From contig CADCXA010000055.1 of the NCBI GenBank assembly GCA_902806565.1, positions 930,001-994,000 on the forward strand: a stretch of DNA of 64,000 nt, written 5' to 3'. The stretch comes from Hypoxylon rubiginosum. Its lineage: Eukaryota; Ascomycota; Sordariomycetes; Xylariales; Hypoxylaceae. The notes beneath the pieces were generated by a model that saw nothing but the letters and a program-made list of their open reading frames with translations, was not told the DNA's origin and made no database searches. Position 1 is the stretch's first letter. Every line of letters starts with the position of its first letter. The position numbers and the translations under genes were made by a program. Below, in pieces: positions 24,001 through 39,290 of the stretch.

Positions 24001-27000
24001 TAAAAGATATTTATTATAATAAATTAAATATAAATATATAAATATATAAAATAATATTTAATTATTATATATTAAAGGATTTTAAATTTTTATTAAATTT
24101 ATAGATTTTATTATAATATATATAAATATTATAATAATAAAAAAATTAAAATAATAATAATATAATATAAATTAAATAAAATATAAATAATAATTAATTA
24201 AATTAATTTTATATTATTTAATATTAATAAGATTTAAATTAAATTAAAAATATATATTTTATTTATTATATATAGTACTAAAACTTTAATAATAAAATAT
24301 AAAATTAAATACAGATAATAAATATTATAATTAAACTAAAAATATTTAATATTAAAAAAAATAAAGTTTTAAATTTTATTTATAATATATATAAATAAAT
24401 ATTTAATAATATAATATAAATATAATAAAAAATAAAAAAATAAATTAAATATAAATGTTAAATATTATAATTAATTATTAATTATTTAATATTAACGAAA
24501 TTTAAAAAAATATTAAATTTATAAATTTTATATGTAATATATATAAGTAATATAATTATAATAAAATATAAAATTAATAATATTTATTATATTAAATTAA
24601 ATATAAATAATTAATATTTAAAATAATATTTCATTATTTAATATTAACGAAATATAAAATTATATTAAAATTATATATTTTATTTATAATATATATAAAT
24701 ATAATAGTAATAATAAAATATAAAATAAATACAATATAATAAATTAAATTAAATATAAATAATAAATATATATATTAATATTTAATTATTTAATATTAAC
24801 GAAATTTAATATTATATTTAATTTTTTTATTTTATTTATAATATATAATAATATAATAATAATAAATAAATATAAAATTAATAATAAATATAACAATAAA
24901 TATTTAATTATATAATATTAACGAAATTTAAAAGACAATTAAATTTATATATTTTATATATAATATATATAAATATAATAATAATAATATAATATAAAAG
25001 AAATTAAAAGAAATTAAATTAAATTAAATATAAATATTTAATATATAAAATAATATTTAATTATTTAATATTAATAAAACTTTAAGTTATATTAATATAT
25101 TATTTTTTATTTATAATATTTTTTTATTAAACTTTAATATTTAAATATAAAATTAATAATAAATATTTATTTAATTTAAATATAAATAAGAAATAATTTT
25201 ATTATTATTTTATTATTTAAATATTAATAATATTTAAAATTAAATTAAAGTTATATATTTTATTTAAAATATATATAAATAAAATTTAAATAATAAAATA
25301 GAAAATTAATATTATATATTATATTAAATTAAAATTTATAAATAAATATTTTAATAAACGTTTAATTATTTAATATTAATAGAATTTTAAATTATATTAA
25401 TATTATATATTTTATTTATATTATATATTAATAATATTATAATAATAAAATATAATATTATTAAATTAATAATAATAATAATAAAAATAATAATTATATT
25501 TAATTATAAATTAATTATAATTAACTTTTAAAATATAAAATATAATTTATAAATATAACTTAAAATAAATTTAATTTTTTATAAATATTAATTAAAAATA
25601 TTATATTTAATTTAATATAAATATTAAATATTTAAAATAATATTTAATTATTTATTATATTTATTTATTTATTATTAATATAACTAAAAAATAAATTAAT
25701 AATTTATATTTTTTTATAAAACTTTATTTGTTTATTATAATAATATATTATAAAAATAATAATATATATTAAATTAAATTAAATATAAATAATAAAAGTT
25801 TTTATTAAGCTTTATTTATTTAATATTAATAATTTAAATAATATTATTAATATTATATAATTTATTTATAATATATATATTTATAATAAATAATATAAAA
25901 TATAAAACTAATAATATATATTATATTTAATTAAATATAAATAATAAATATTTTAATGAATATTTAATAATTTATTATTAATAAAATTTAATATTATATT
26001 AATATTAAATATTTTATATATATTATATATAAATATAATAATAATAATAATTTATTAAAATAATAATATATAAAAAGCTTAATTAAATAAAAATAATAAA
26101 TATTTTACTTAATTTTTAATTATTTATTATTAATAAGATTTAATGTTATATTAATATTAAATATTTTATTTATAATATATATAAATATAATAATAATAAT
26201 AAATTATAAAACTAATAATATATATTAAATAAAATTAAATATAAATACTAAATATTTAAATTAATATTTAATTATATAATAATATTAAAATATAAAATTA
26301 AATTAAGGTTTTATATTTAATTTATAATATATGTTTATAAATATTTAAAAGAAAAATATAAAATTAATAATTTATATTAAATTAAACTAAATATAAATAG
26401 TAAATATATATATTAAAATTTAATATTTTAATATTAATAAAATTTAAAACGATATTAAATTTATATATTTTATTTATAATATATATAAATATAATAATAA
26501 CAATAAAATATATAATATTAATAATATATAATAAATTAATAAAATATAAATAATAAATATTTTTTTAAAACTTTATTTATTAAATATTAAAATTATTTAA
26601 ATTAACGTTTAAATTTAATATTTTATTTATAATATATTTTTATTAATTTTTAATAATAAAATATAAAGTTAATAATATATATAATATTTATTTAATTATA
26701 AAAAGTAAATATTTTATATAATATTTTATTATTTAATATCAACGAAACTTTTATTTAAATTATAATTATATATTTTATTTATAATATATATTAATAAAAG
26801 TTTAATATTAAACTATAAAATTAAGATTATATATTTCATTAAATTAAATATAAATAATAAATAATTTATAAAATATTTTATTATTTAATATTAACGAAAT
26901 TTTAACTTAAAATATAATTATATAATATATTTATAATATATATTAATAAAAGTCTAATAGTAAAATATAAAATTAATATTATATATTATATTATATTAAA

Positions 27001-30000
27001 TATAAATAATAAATATTTTAATTAATATTTAATTATTTAATTTTAAGGAAGTTTAAAATTATATTAAAATTATATATTTTATTTATAATATATATAAATA
27101 TAATAATATTAATAAAATATAAAATTAATAATATATAATAAATTAAATTAAATATAAATAATAAATATATATATTAATATTTAATTATTTAATACTAATA
27201 ATATATAAAATTATATTAAATTTATATATTATATTTATAATACATATAATTATAATAAAAATAATAAAATATAAAATTAATAAAATATATTAAATTTAAT
27301 TAAATATAAATAATTAATATATAAATTAATATTTAATTATTTAATATTAATAAAACTTAAACTTTATTTAACGGTTTAAATTTTATTTATAATATATATT
27401 TAATAAACTTAAATAATAAAAAATAATATATATTATAATTAATTAAATATAAATAATAAATATTTCAATAAATATTCTATTATTTATTATTAACGAAATT
27501 CAAAATTAAATTAAAAATAAATATTTTATTTATAATATATATAAATAATATTATAATATTAAAATATAAAATAATATTAATATTATATATTTTATTTAAA
27601 TATAAATAATAAATATATATATTAATATTTAATTATTTAATAATAATATAACTTAAATTTTAATTAAGGTTTTATAGTTTTTATATAATATAAATTAATT
27701 AAACTTAAATAATAAAATATAAAATTAATAATATATATTATATATAATTATATATTAATAATAATTATTTTATTAAATATTTTATTATTTAATATTAATA
27801 AAATAAAAAATTAAATTAAAATTATATATTTTATATATAATTTATTTTTAATAAATTTTAATAATAAAATATAAAATTAATAATATAAATTATATTTAAT
27901 TAAATATATATAATATATATTTTTAATAAAATATAAATTTTTAATATAAAAAGAATTACAATTAAAATTAAAGATTAAAGTTTTATTAAAAATATATATA
28001 AATATAATAATAATAATATAATATAAATTTAATAATATATAATAAATTAAAATAAATATAAATAATTAATATATATTATAATATATAATTATTTAATATT
28101 AACGAAATATAAACGTATATTAAATTTATATATTTTGTTTATAATATATATAAATATAATAATAATAATAAAATATAAAATTAATATATTATATTAAATT
28201 TAATTAAATATAAATAATAAATATATAAATTAATATCTAATTATTTAATATTAACGAACTTGAAAATTATTTTAAATTCTTTTATTTTATTTATAATATA
28301 TATAAATATAATAATAATAATAAAATATAAAATTAATAATATATAATAAAATAAAATAAATATAAATAATAAATATATATATTAATATTTAATTATTTAA
28401 TGTTAATAAAATATAAAATAATATTAAATTTATATATTTTATTTATAATATATATAACTATAATAATAATAATAAAATATAAAATAAATAAAATATATTA
28501 TATTTAATTAAATATAAATAATAAATATATAAATTAATATTTAATTATTTAATACTAATAAAACTTAAACTTTAATTAATATTCTATATTTTATTTAAAA
28601 TATATATTTATTAAACTTAAATAATAAAATATAAAATTAATAATATATATTTAATTTAATTAAATATAAATAATAAATATTTCAATTAATATTTTATTAT
28701 TTATTATTAATAAAGTTTAAAATTAAATTAAAGTTATATATTTTATTTATAATTTATTTTTATTAAACTTTAATAATAAATTATAAAATTAATAAAATAT
28801 ATATTATTTAATTAAATATAAATAATAAATATTATAATTAATATTTAATTATTTAATATTAATAGAATTTAAAAGAATTTTAAAGTTATATATTTTATAT
28901 ATAATATATATAAATATTATAATTATAATAAAAACAAAATTAATTATATTAATTATATTAAGTTAAATATAAATAATAAATAAACTAAATAATATTTAAT
29001 TAATAAATTTTATTTATAATATATTTAAATATAATATTAATAAAAAAATATAAAATTAATAATATATAATAAATAAAATTAAATATAAATAATAAATATA
29101 TATATTAATATTTAATTATTTAATATTAACAATATTTAAAATTAAATTAAAGCTATATATTTTATTTAAAATATATATAAATAAAATTTTAATAGTAAAA
29201 TATAAAATTAATATTATATATTATATAAAATTAAATTTTAATAATAAATATTTTTATAAAAGTTTAATTATTTAATATTAATAAAATTTTAAATTATATT
29301 AATATTATAATAATAAAATATAATATTAATTAAATATATTATAATTAATTAAATATAAATAATTAATATTTAAGATAAAATTTAATTATTTATTATTAAT
29401 ATAATAAAAAAATAAATTTATAATTTATATTTTATTTATAAAATATTATTTTTTAATTATAATAATAAATTATAAAAATAATAATATATATTAAACTAAA
29501 TTAAATATAAATAATAAATATTTTTTTAAAAATTTAATTATTAAATATTAAAATTATTTAAATTAAAGTTTCAGTTTAATATTTTATTTATAATATATTT
29601 ATATTAACATTTAATAATAAAATAAAATTAAAAATATATATAATATTTATTTTATTATAAAATATAAATATTTTATATAATATTTTATTATTTAATATTA
29701 ATAAAACTTTAAATTAAATTATAATTATATATTTTATTTATAATATATATAAATAAAAGTTTAATAATAAAATATAAAGTTAATATTATATATTATATTA
29801 AATTAAATATAAATAATAAATATATCATTTAAAAATTAATTATTTAAAATTAATAAAAGTTTAAGTTAAATTAATATTTAATTAATTAAACGTTATATAT
29901 TTTATTTAAAATTAAATATTAAAATATAAAATTTAATATTAATAATATATATTTTTATTAAATTTTAATTATTTACTTTTAACGAAATTTAAATTTAAAT

Positions 30001-30230
30001 TAATATTATATATTTTATTTATAATATATATAACTATAATAATAATAAAAAGATTTAAAATTAATAATAAATATTTTATTTAATATTAATACAATTTTAT
30101 TTAATTTAAAATATATATAATATATTAATTTAAATTTAAATAATATATAATTTATTTATTATTTAATTACTTAATATTAATATTATTTAATATTAAAATT
30201 AAATATTTTATTAATATTTAATAAAAATAA

Positions 30231-33200
30231 ATATTTTAAGTTTATTATAATTGTTATCTTTTATTTTTATAATTTTTATAACGTTATATAATATTATTTT
30301 AAATTTTATATTTTATTAAAGTAATTTTAAATAACGTTATATAGATTATAAAAATAAAATAAAATTTTATTTATAAACTTTAAACTTTAAGGTTTATTAA
30401 AATAAAAATTATTTATTTTTATTATTTTTATAACGTTATATAAAATTACTTTAATATAATATAAATATTAAAGTAATGTTAAATAACGTTATATAAATTA
30501 TAAAAATAAAATACGATTTTATTTATAAATTTTAGTTTTTAAAATTTATTAAACTAAAAGCTGTTTATTTTTATAATTTTTATAATATTATATAAAATTA
30601 TTTTATTATTTATATTTTATTAAAGTAATTTTAAATAACGTTATATAAATTATAAAAATAATATATAATTTTATTTATATATTTTAACTTTTAAAGTTTA
30701 TTAAAATATTAATCGTTTATTTTTACGACTTTTATAACGTTATATAAAATTACTTTGATATTTATATTTAATTAAAATAATTTTAAATAATATTATATAA
30801 ATTAAAAAAGTAAAACATAATTTTATTTATAAAGTTTAGTTTTTAAAGTTTATTAAAATAATTACTCTTTATTTTTACGATATTTATAACGTTATATAAA
30901 AGTTCTTTAATATTTATATTTTATTAAAATAATTTTAAATAACGTTATATAAATTTTAAAAATATAATACGATTTTATTTATAAATTTTAAATTTTAAAG
31001 TTTATTAAAATAAAAACCGTTTATTAATAAAATCTTTATAATTTTATATAAAATTACTTTAAAATTTATATATTATTAAAGTAATTTTAAATAAAATTAT
31101 ATAAATTATAAAATAAAAAAATTTTATTTATAATATTTTATTTTTAAATTTTATTATAATTATTATTATTTATTTCTTTTAATTTATATAATATTATTTA
31201 AAGTTTTTTTAAAATTTTTATTATATTAAAATAATTTTAAATAACTTTATATAAAGTAAAAAAATAATATATTAAGTTATTTATATATTTTAATTATTAA
31301 AGCTTTTTATAATTATTTTTATTTAGTTTTATAATTTTTATAACGTTATTTAAAAGAATTTTAATATTTATATTATATAAAAATATTTTTAAATAGCATT
31401 ATATAAGCTATAAAATTATAATATTAATTTAATATAAAATCTAATTTTTTAAATTTATTATAATTATTATTATTAATTTTTACTATTTTTATAATATTAT
31501 ATAAAATTATTTTAATATTTATATTTTATTAAAGTAATTTTAAATATCTTTATATAAATTCTAAAAATAAAATATAATATAACTTTTTAATTTTAAACAT
31601 TAAAATTTATTAAAATAATAATTGTTTATTTTTATAATTTTTATAACGTTATTTAAAATTACTTTAATATTTATATTTAATTGAAGTAATTTTAAATAAC
31701 GTTATATAAATAATAAAAATAAAATATTTATTTATTAATGAAGTTTAACTTTTTAAATTTATTATAATTATTAATTTTTATTTTTACGATTTTTATAACG
31801 TTATATAATATTACTTTTAAATTTTTATTTTATTAAAATAATATTAAATAACGCTATATAAATTATAAAAATAAAATACGATTTCATTTATAAACTTTAA
31901 CTTTTAAAGTTTATTAAAATAATAACCGTTTATTTTTATAATTTTTATAACGTTATTTAAAATTACTTTAATATTTATATTTTATTAAAGTAATTTTAAA
32001 TAACGTTATATAAATAATATCAATAAAATATTAATTTATTTATAAAGTTTAACCTTTAAAATTTATTATAATTATAATATTTTATTTTTACGATTTATAT
32101 AACGTTATATAAAATTACTTTAAAATTTATATTTTATTATAATAATTTTAAATACCGCTATATAAATTATAAAAATAAAATACGATTTTATTTATAAACT
32201 TTAATTTTTAAAGTTTATTAAAATAATAACCGTTTATTTTTATAATTTTTATAACGTTATATAAAATTACTTTAAAATTTATATTTATTAAAGTAATTTT
32301 AATTAACGTTATATAAATTATAAAAATAACATATAATTTTATTTATAAACTTTAAATTTTAATGTTTATTAAAATAATACTTAATTATTTTTATAATTTT
32401 TATAACGTTATATAAAATTATTTTAATATAATATAAATATTAAAATAATTTTAAATAACGTTATATAAATTATAAAAGTAAAATACGATTTTATTTATAA
32501 ATTTTAGTTTTCAAAATTAATTAAAATAATAATTATTTAATTTTATAATTTTTATAACATTATATAAATTTATTTTAATATTAATATTTTCTTAAAGTAA
32601 TTTTATATAATAATATATAAATTAAAAAAATAAAATATTAATTTATTTATAGAAATATATTTTTAATATTTAATAAAATATTAACTGTTTATTTTTAGGA
32701 TTTATATTACGTTATATAAAATTATTTTAATATTTATATTATAATTAAGTAATTTTAAATAACGTTATTTAAATTATAAAAATAAAATACGATTTTATTT
32801 TTAAATCTTAATTTTTAACGTTTATAAAAATAATATTTCTTTATTTCTTTAATTTTTATAACGTTATAAAAAAATATTTTAATTTTTATATTATATTAAA
32901 GTAATTTTAAATAACGTTATATAAATTGTAAATATAAAATACGATTTTATTTATAAACTTTAAGTTTTAAAGTTTATTAAAATAATAACAGTTTATTTTA
33001 TAACTTTTTATAACGTTATATAAAAGAATTTTTATATTTTTAGTTTATTAAAATAATTATAAATAACGTTATATAAATTATAAATAAAAAATATAATTTT
33101 TTTTATAAAATATAATTTTTACAGTTTATTAAAATAATAATTGTTTATTTTTATAAATTTTATAACGTTATATAAAGTTACTTTAATATTTATATTTTAT

Positions 33201-34736
33201 TAAAATAATTTTAAATTACGTTATATAAACTATAAAAATAAAATATTAATTTATTTATAAAACGTAATATTTTAAGTTTATTATAATTATTAATTTTTAT
33301 TTTTACGACTTTTATAACGTTATATAAAATCACTTTAATATTTATATTTTATTAAAATAATTTTAAATAACGTTATATAAATAATAAAAATAAGATATTA
33401 ATTTATTTATAAAGTTAAAAGTTTTAAGTTTATTATAATTATTATTTTTTATTTTTACGATTTTTATAATATTATATAAAATTATTTTATAACTTATATT
33501 TTATTAAAGTAATTTTAAATAACGTTATATAAATACTAAAAATAAAATATTAATTTATTTATAAAGTTTATTTTTTTAAGTTTATTATAATTATTACTTT
33601 TTATTTTTACGATTTTTATAATATTATATAAAATTACTTTAAAATTTATATTTTATTAATATAATTTAAATAACGTTATATAGATTATTAACATAAAATA
33701 TAATTTTATTTATAAACTTTAATTTTTAAAGTTTATTAAAATAATAACCGTTTATTTTTACGAAATTTATAATTTTATATAGAATTATTTTAATATTTAT
33801 ATTTTATAAAAGTAATTTTAAATAGCTTTATAAAAATTATAAAAATAAAAAAAAATTTTATTTATTAACCTTAGATTTAAAAGTTTATTAAAATAATAAC
33901 CGTTTATTTTTATAACTTTTATAACGTTATATAAAATTACTTTAATATTTAAATCTTATTAAAATAATTTTAAATACTTTTATATAAATTATAAAAATAA
34001 AATATAATATATTTTATTAACTTTAAATTAAAAAGTTTATTAAAATAATAACCGTTTATTTTTATAACTTTTATAACGTTATATAAAATTACTTTAATAT
34101 TTATATTATATTAAAGTAATTTTAAATAATATTATATAAATAATAAAAATAAAATATTAATTTATTTAAAAAGTTTAAACTCTTAAGTTTATTATAAATA
34201 TCATATTTTATTTTTACGATTTTTATAATATTATATAAAATTACTTTAATATTTATATTATATTAAAATAATTTTAAATAACGTTATATAAATAATAAAA
34301 ATAAAATATTAATTTATTTATAAAGTTTAATTTTTTAAATTTATTATAATTCTCACGTTTTATTTTTACGATTTTTATAACGTTATATAAAATTACTTTA
34401 AAATTTATATTTTATTAAAGTAATTTTAAATAACGCTATATAAATTATAAAAATAAAATACGATTTTATTTATAAATTTTAGTTTTTAAAATTTATTAAA
34501 ATAATAGTTATTTATTTTATAATTTTTATAATATTATATAAAATTATTTTATTATTTATTATTTATTAAAGTAATTTTAAATAACGTTATATAAATTATA
34601 AAAGTAAAATATAATTTTATTAATAAGTTTTAAGTTTTAAAATTAATTAAAATAATAACCGTTTAATTTTACGATTTATATAACGTTATATAAAATTACT
34701 TTAATATTAATATTTTATTAAAATAATTTTATATAA
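30231..34736. repeat. Satellite B, left segment: 152-bp tandem array
   Basis: The landmark TAACGTTATATAAAATTACT recurs with a 152-bp step: 30279, 30431, and later 31948, 32100, 32252, 32403, 32555, 32707, 32859, 33011 and 33163. Each unit holds two AACGTT boxes about 53 bp apart at the ends of a large imperfect dyad, a second perfect dyad AAACTTTAA-TTT-TTAAAGTTT, two TACGATTTT boxes and one ACCGTTTA box. About 29 copies lie in this segment. The sequence does not align by eye with satellite A. Confidence 0.93.
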
Positions 34737-36193
34737 TATAATAAAGTATAGTTTTAATATTTTGTAATTAATAAAACATTGTAAATAATATTAAATATAA
34801 AAAATATATTAAAAATATATTAATTAGTATGAATATTTAATTAATATTAAAATATTTTATATATAATAAAAATGGTATTTAAAAAAAGGTTATTTTAATG
34901 TAATATTTAAGTAAGTTATATAGTAAACTTAAGTTATATATAGTTTAAAATATTATATAATATTTTAATATTTTAATATTTTAATTTTATTATAGCTTTT
35001 TTTTATAGCGACGATAAGTTTTTATTAAATTGAAGCTATATAAAATAAATAAACAAATAAATAAATAAATAAGTAACTAAATATATAATTACTAAGTTTA
35101 AGTAAGCCTTGAAAAAAAAAATTTTCAGGATATATATACTGGTAGTTTTTTTGTAACTTTTTTTTTTATATTTAATATTTTGTAGTTTTTCTTTTTATAT
35201 TTAATATTTATATTTTTTTATATATAATTAGTGTTTTAATTAATTTAATATTATTTTAAATCTTTTTTTTGAAATTTTGAAATTTTAATACCTAGGATTT
35301 AGATTTAAATTAAAACTTAAATTTAAACTTAAATTTAAATTTGGATTTAAATTTATAGATTTAAACTTATAGATTTAAATTTAAAAAAGTAATTATATAA
35401 AACTTTTTAAGCTTTAAAACTATTTTCTTATACTTAATTTTTATTTAATATTTTAAGTATTTAATATTTTTATAGTTAATATTTTAATAATTAAAGTTTT
35501 ATAAGTTTTAATTAATTAATATTTTATAATTAGTATTTTACTTGGTATTTTACTTAGTATTTTACTTAGTATTTTATTAATTAAAATTTTATATAATTAA
35601 AACTAAGATTTTATAGGTTTTAATTAATTGGTATTTTATAATTAATAAATATTATATATAATTAATAATAATATATATAAATTAATTAATATTATATTAG
35701 TTTAATTGGTAAATATTATAAATAATTTTATTTATAAATACCTAAGAATTTTTTAATATATAAATTTTAATATAATAAAAAAGAAAAATAATAAAAAGGA
35801 ATAAAAAACTTTAAAATTTCCATATTTAAAAGCTTATAATATTTATTTTAATTGATATTATATTAATTAAAATAAATAAAAATAATCTTTTTAAAACTAT
35901 AATTATATAGATTTAAATTTAAATTAAACGTTAATTATAATAAAATATAATTTTAATATCTTATAATTAATAAAATATTATAAATAATATTAAATATAAA
36001 AGATATATTAAAAATATATTAATTAGTATAAATATTTAATTAATATTAAAATATTTTATATATAATAAAAATAATATTTAAAAAAAAACTATTTTAATAT
36101 AATATTTAAATAAGTTATATAGTAAGTTTAAACTATATATAACCTAAGATATTATATAATATTTTAACACCCTGATATTTTAATTTTATTATA
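34737..36193. mobile_element. Decayed LTR-like element inserted in satellite B
   Basis: Terminal direct repeats of about 258 bp (34,737-34,994 and 35,936-36,193) align without gaps at a constant offset of 1,199 bp. They differ at roughly 30 positions, and every difference I could find is a transition (C/T or G/A). The inner 940 bp is not satellite; it contains the string TATAGCGACGATAAG, homopolymer runs and a short TATTTTACTTAG tandem repeat near 35,540. No open frame survives. If the outer edges are taken as 34,737 and 36,189, a possible TATAA target duplication appears. The likely origin is an LTR retrotransposon or TRIM-like element altered by RIP or cytosine deamination. Confidence 0.7.
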
Positions 36194-39100
36194 ATAATAA
36201 TATATATATTATAAAAATAAAATATTAATTTATTTTTATATCTTTATTTTTTATATTAATTAAAATAATAACCTTTTATTTTTTCGATTTATATACTGTT
36301 ATATAAAATTATAAAATTATATGGTTATTATTTTAATTAATTTTAAAAATTAAAACTTATTAATAAAATTATATTTTATTTTTATAATTTATATAACGTT
36401 ATTTAAAATTATTTTAATATTAATATATTATTAATATAATTTTATATAATAATATATAAATTATAAAAATAAAATATTATTTTATTTATAAACTTTAATT
36501 TTTAAAATTAATTAAAATAATAACCATTTATTTTTATAATTTTATAACGTTATATAAAATTATTTTAATATTTATATTTTATTTATATAATTTTATATAT
36601 CGTTATAAAAATTATAAAAATAAAATATAATTTTATTTATAAATTTTAATTTATAAAGTTTATTAAAATATTAATTATTTATTTTTATAAGTTTTAAAAC
36701 GTTATATAAAATTACTTTAATATTAATATTTTATTAAAATAAATTTATATAATAATATATAAACTTTAAAAATAATATATTTTTTTATTTATAATATTTA
36801 ACTTTTAATATTTATTATTAATATTATTATTTATATTAATAATTTATATAATATTATATAAAATTATTTTTATAATTATATTATATTAAAATAACTTTAT
36901 ATAACGCTATATAAATTATAAAAATATTATATAAATTTATTTATTATATTTAATATTTAATGTTTATTAAAATAATAATTATTTATATTTATAACTTTTA
37001 TAACATTATATATATTTAAAATATAAACTTTAATTTATTTATATGTTTTAATATTTAAAAATATATAAAATTAATAGTTGTTTATTTTTACAATTTCTTT
37101 AATTTTATATAAAATTATTTTAATATTTATATTATAATAAAGTAATTTTAAATAACGTTATTTAAATTATAAAAATAAAACACGATTTTATTTTTAACCT
37201 TTTATTTTAATGCTTATTAAAATAATACGTATTTTTTTTTACGATTTTTATAACGTTATATAAAATTACTTTAATATTTATATTTAATTAAAATAATTTT
37301 AAATAATATTATATAAATTAGAAAAATAAAATATAATTTTATTTATAAAGTTTAGTTTTTAAAATTTATTCAAATAATTACTTTTTATTTTTACGATATT
37401 TATAACATTATATATAATTACTTTAATATTTATATTTTATTAAAATAATTTTAAATAATGTTATATAAATTTTAAAAATATAGTACGATTTTATTTATAA
37501 ATTTTAAATTTTAAAGTTTATTAAAATAATAACCGTTTATTTTTATAACTTTTATAACGTTATTTAAAATTACTTTAATATTTATATTTTATTAAAGTAA
37601 ATTTAAATTAAATAACGTTATATATATAATAAAAATATAATATTAGTTTATTTATAAACTTTAATTTTTAGATTTTATTATAATTATTACGCTTTATTTT
37701 TACGATTTTTATAACGTTATATAAAATTACATTAAAATTTATATTTATTAAAGTAATTTTAAATAACGTTATATAAATTATAAAAATACAATACGATTTT
37801 ATTTATAAATTTTAATTTTTAAAGTTTATTAAAATAATAACCGTTTATTTTTATAATTTTTATAATATTATATAAAATCACTTAAATATTTATATTTTAT
37901 TAAAATAATTTTAAATAACATTATATATATTATAAAAATAAAATATAATTTTATTTATAAATTTTACTTGTTTAAATTTATTAAAATAATAATTATTTAT
38001 TTCTATAAGTTTTATAACGTTATATAAAATTACTTTAATATATATTTTTTAATAAAATGATTTTAAATAATGTTATATAAATTATAAATATAAAATATAA
38101 AATTATTTATAAAAGGTAATTATTTAAATTTATTTTAATTATCATTATTTATTTTTATAATTTTTATAACGTTATTTAAAATTACTTTAATATTTTTATT
38201 ATATTAAAATAATTTTAAAGAATATTATATATATTTTAAAAATTAATTTTACTTTTATTTATATATTTCTATATTTATAAATTATTAATATAATCACCGT
38301 TTATTTTTACGATTTTTATAACTTTATATAAAATGATTTTAATATTTATATTATAATAAAATAATTTTAAATAACGTTATTTAAATTATAAAAATAAAAT
38401 ACGATTTTATTTTTAGACTTTAATTTTTAACGTTTATTAAAATAATATTTTTTTATTTTTTTATTTTTTATAACGTTATATAAAATTACTTTAATATTTA
38501 TATTATATTAAAATAATTTTAAATGATATTATATTAACTATAAAAATAAAATATTAATTTATTTATAAAATTTAAGTTTTTAAATTTATTATAATAATTA
38601 TTTTTTATTTTTATAATTTTTATAACGTTATATAAAATTACTTTAATATTTATATTTTATTAAAGTAATTTTAAATAACGTTATATAAATAATAAAAGTT
38701 AAAATATAAGTTTATTTATTAATATTAATTTTTAAAGTTTATTAAAATAATAACCGTTTATTTTTACGATTTTTGTAATATTATATAAAATTATTTTAAT
38801 ATTTATATTTTATTAAAATAATTTTAAATAATATTATATAAGTTTTAAAAATAAAATACGATTTTATTTATAAGTTTAAATTTTTAAAGTTTATTAAAAT
38901 TATAACTGTTTATTTTTACGATTTATATAATATTATATAAAATTATTTTAATATTTATATTATATTAAAATAATTTTAAATAACGTTATATAAACTTTAA
39001 AAATAAAATATAATTTTATTTATAAAAGTTTATTTTTATTATTTATTAAAATATTAACCGTTTATTTTTATAATTTTTATAACGTTATATAAAATTACTT

Positions 39101-39290
39101 TAATATTTATATTTTATTAAAATAATTTTAAAAAACTTTATATAAACTATAAAAATAAAATTTTATTTTATTTATACATTTTAATTTTTAAAGTTTATTA
39201 AAATTATAACCTTTTATTTTTATAATTTTTATAACGTTATATAAAATTAATTTAATATTTATATAATTAATATTAAAAACTTAAAATAAA
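36194..39290. repeat. Satellite B, right segment
   Basis: The same 152-bp unit continues in the same orientation and phase after the inserted element, with landmark starts at 38471, 38623, 38776, 38928, 39080 and 39232. About 20 copies. AACGTT boxes alternate with AATATT at the same position from copy to copy. The last recognisable copy fades out near 39,270. Confidence 0.92.

Larger units (their letters stand above)
13046..30230. repeat. Satellite A: AT-rich tandem array with a 152-bp period
   Basis: A recurring landmark, TTATTTAATATTAACGAAA or its variants (TAATAA, TAACTA), starts at 13219, 13371, 13523, 13850, 14002, 14154, 14306 and 14458, and late in the array at 28094, 28246, 28398, 28550, 28702 and 28854. 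The step is 152 bp in nearly every case. The rest of the unit is also conserved (TTTATTTATAATATATATAA, then ATAATAATAATAAAATATAA, then AAATATAAATAATAAATAT). About 105 copies are estimated; some are shortened or fused around 14.6-15.5 kb. Copies differ mostly by substitution, seldom by length. G and C are nearly absent apart from the TAACGA box. There is no coding potential. One element interrupts the array at 19,876-21,040. Confidence 0.93.

Noticed and set aside
13046..30230. Hidden genes or ncRNAs in satellite A
   Set aside because: Stops occur in all frames at short intervals, and no conserved non-repetitive core was found apart from the inserted element.
30231..39290. CRISPR array reading of the regular repeats
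   Set aside because: Units are head-to-tail over their full 152 bp with no unique spacers; this is a eukaryotic satellite.
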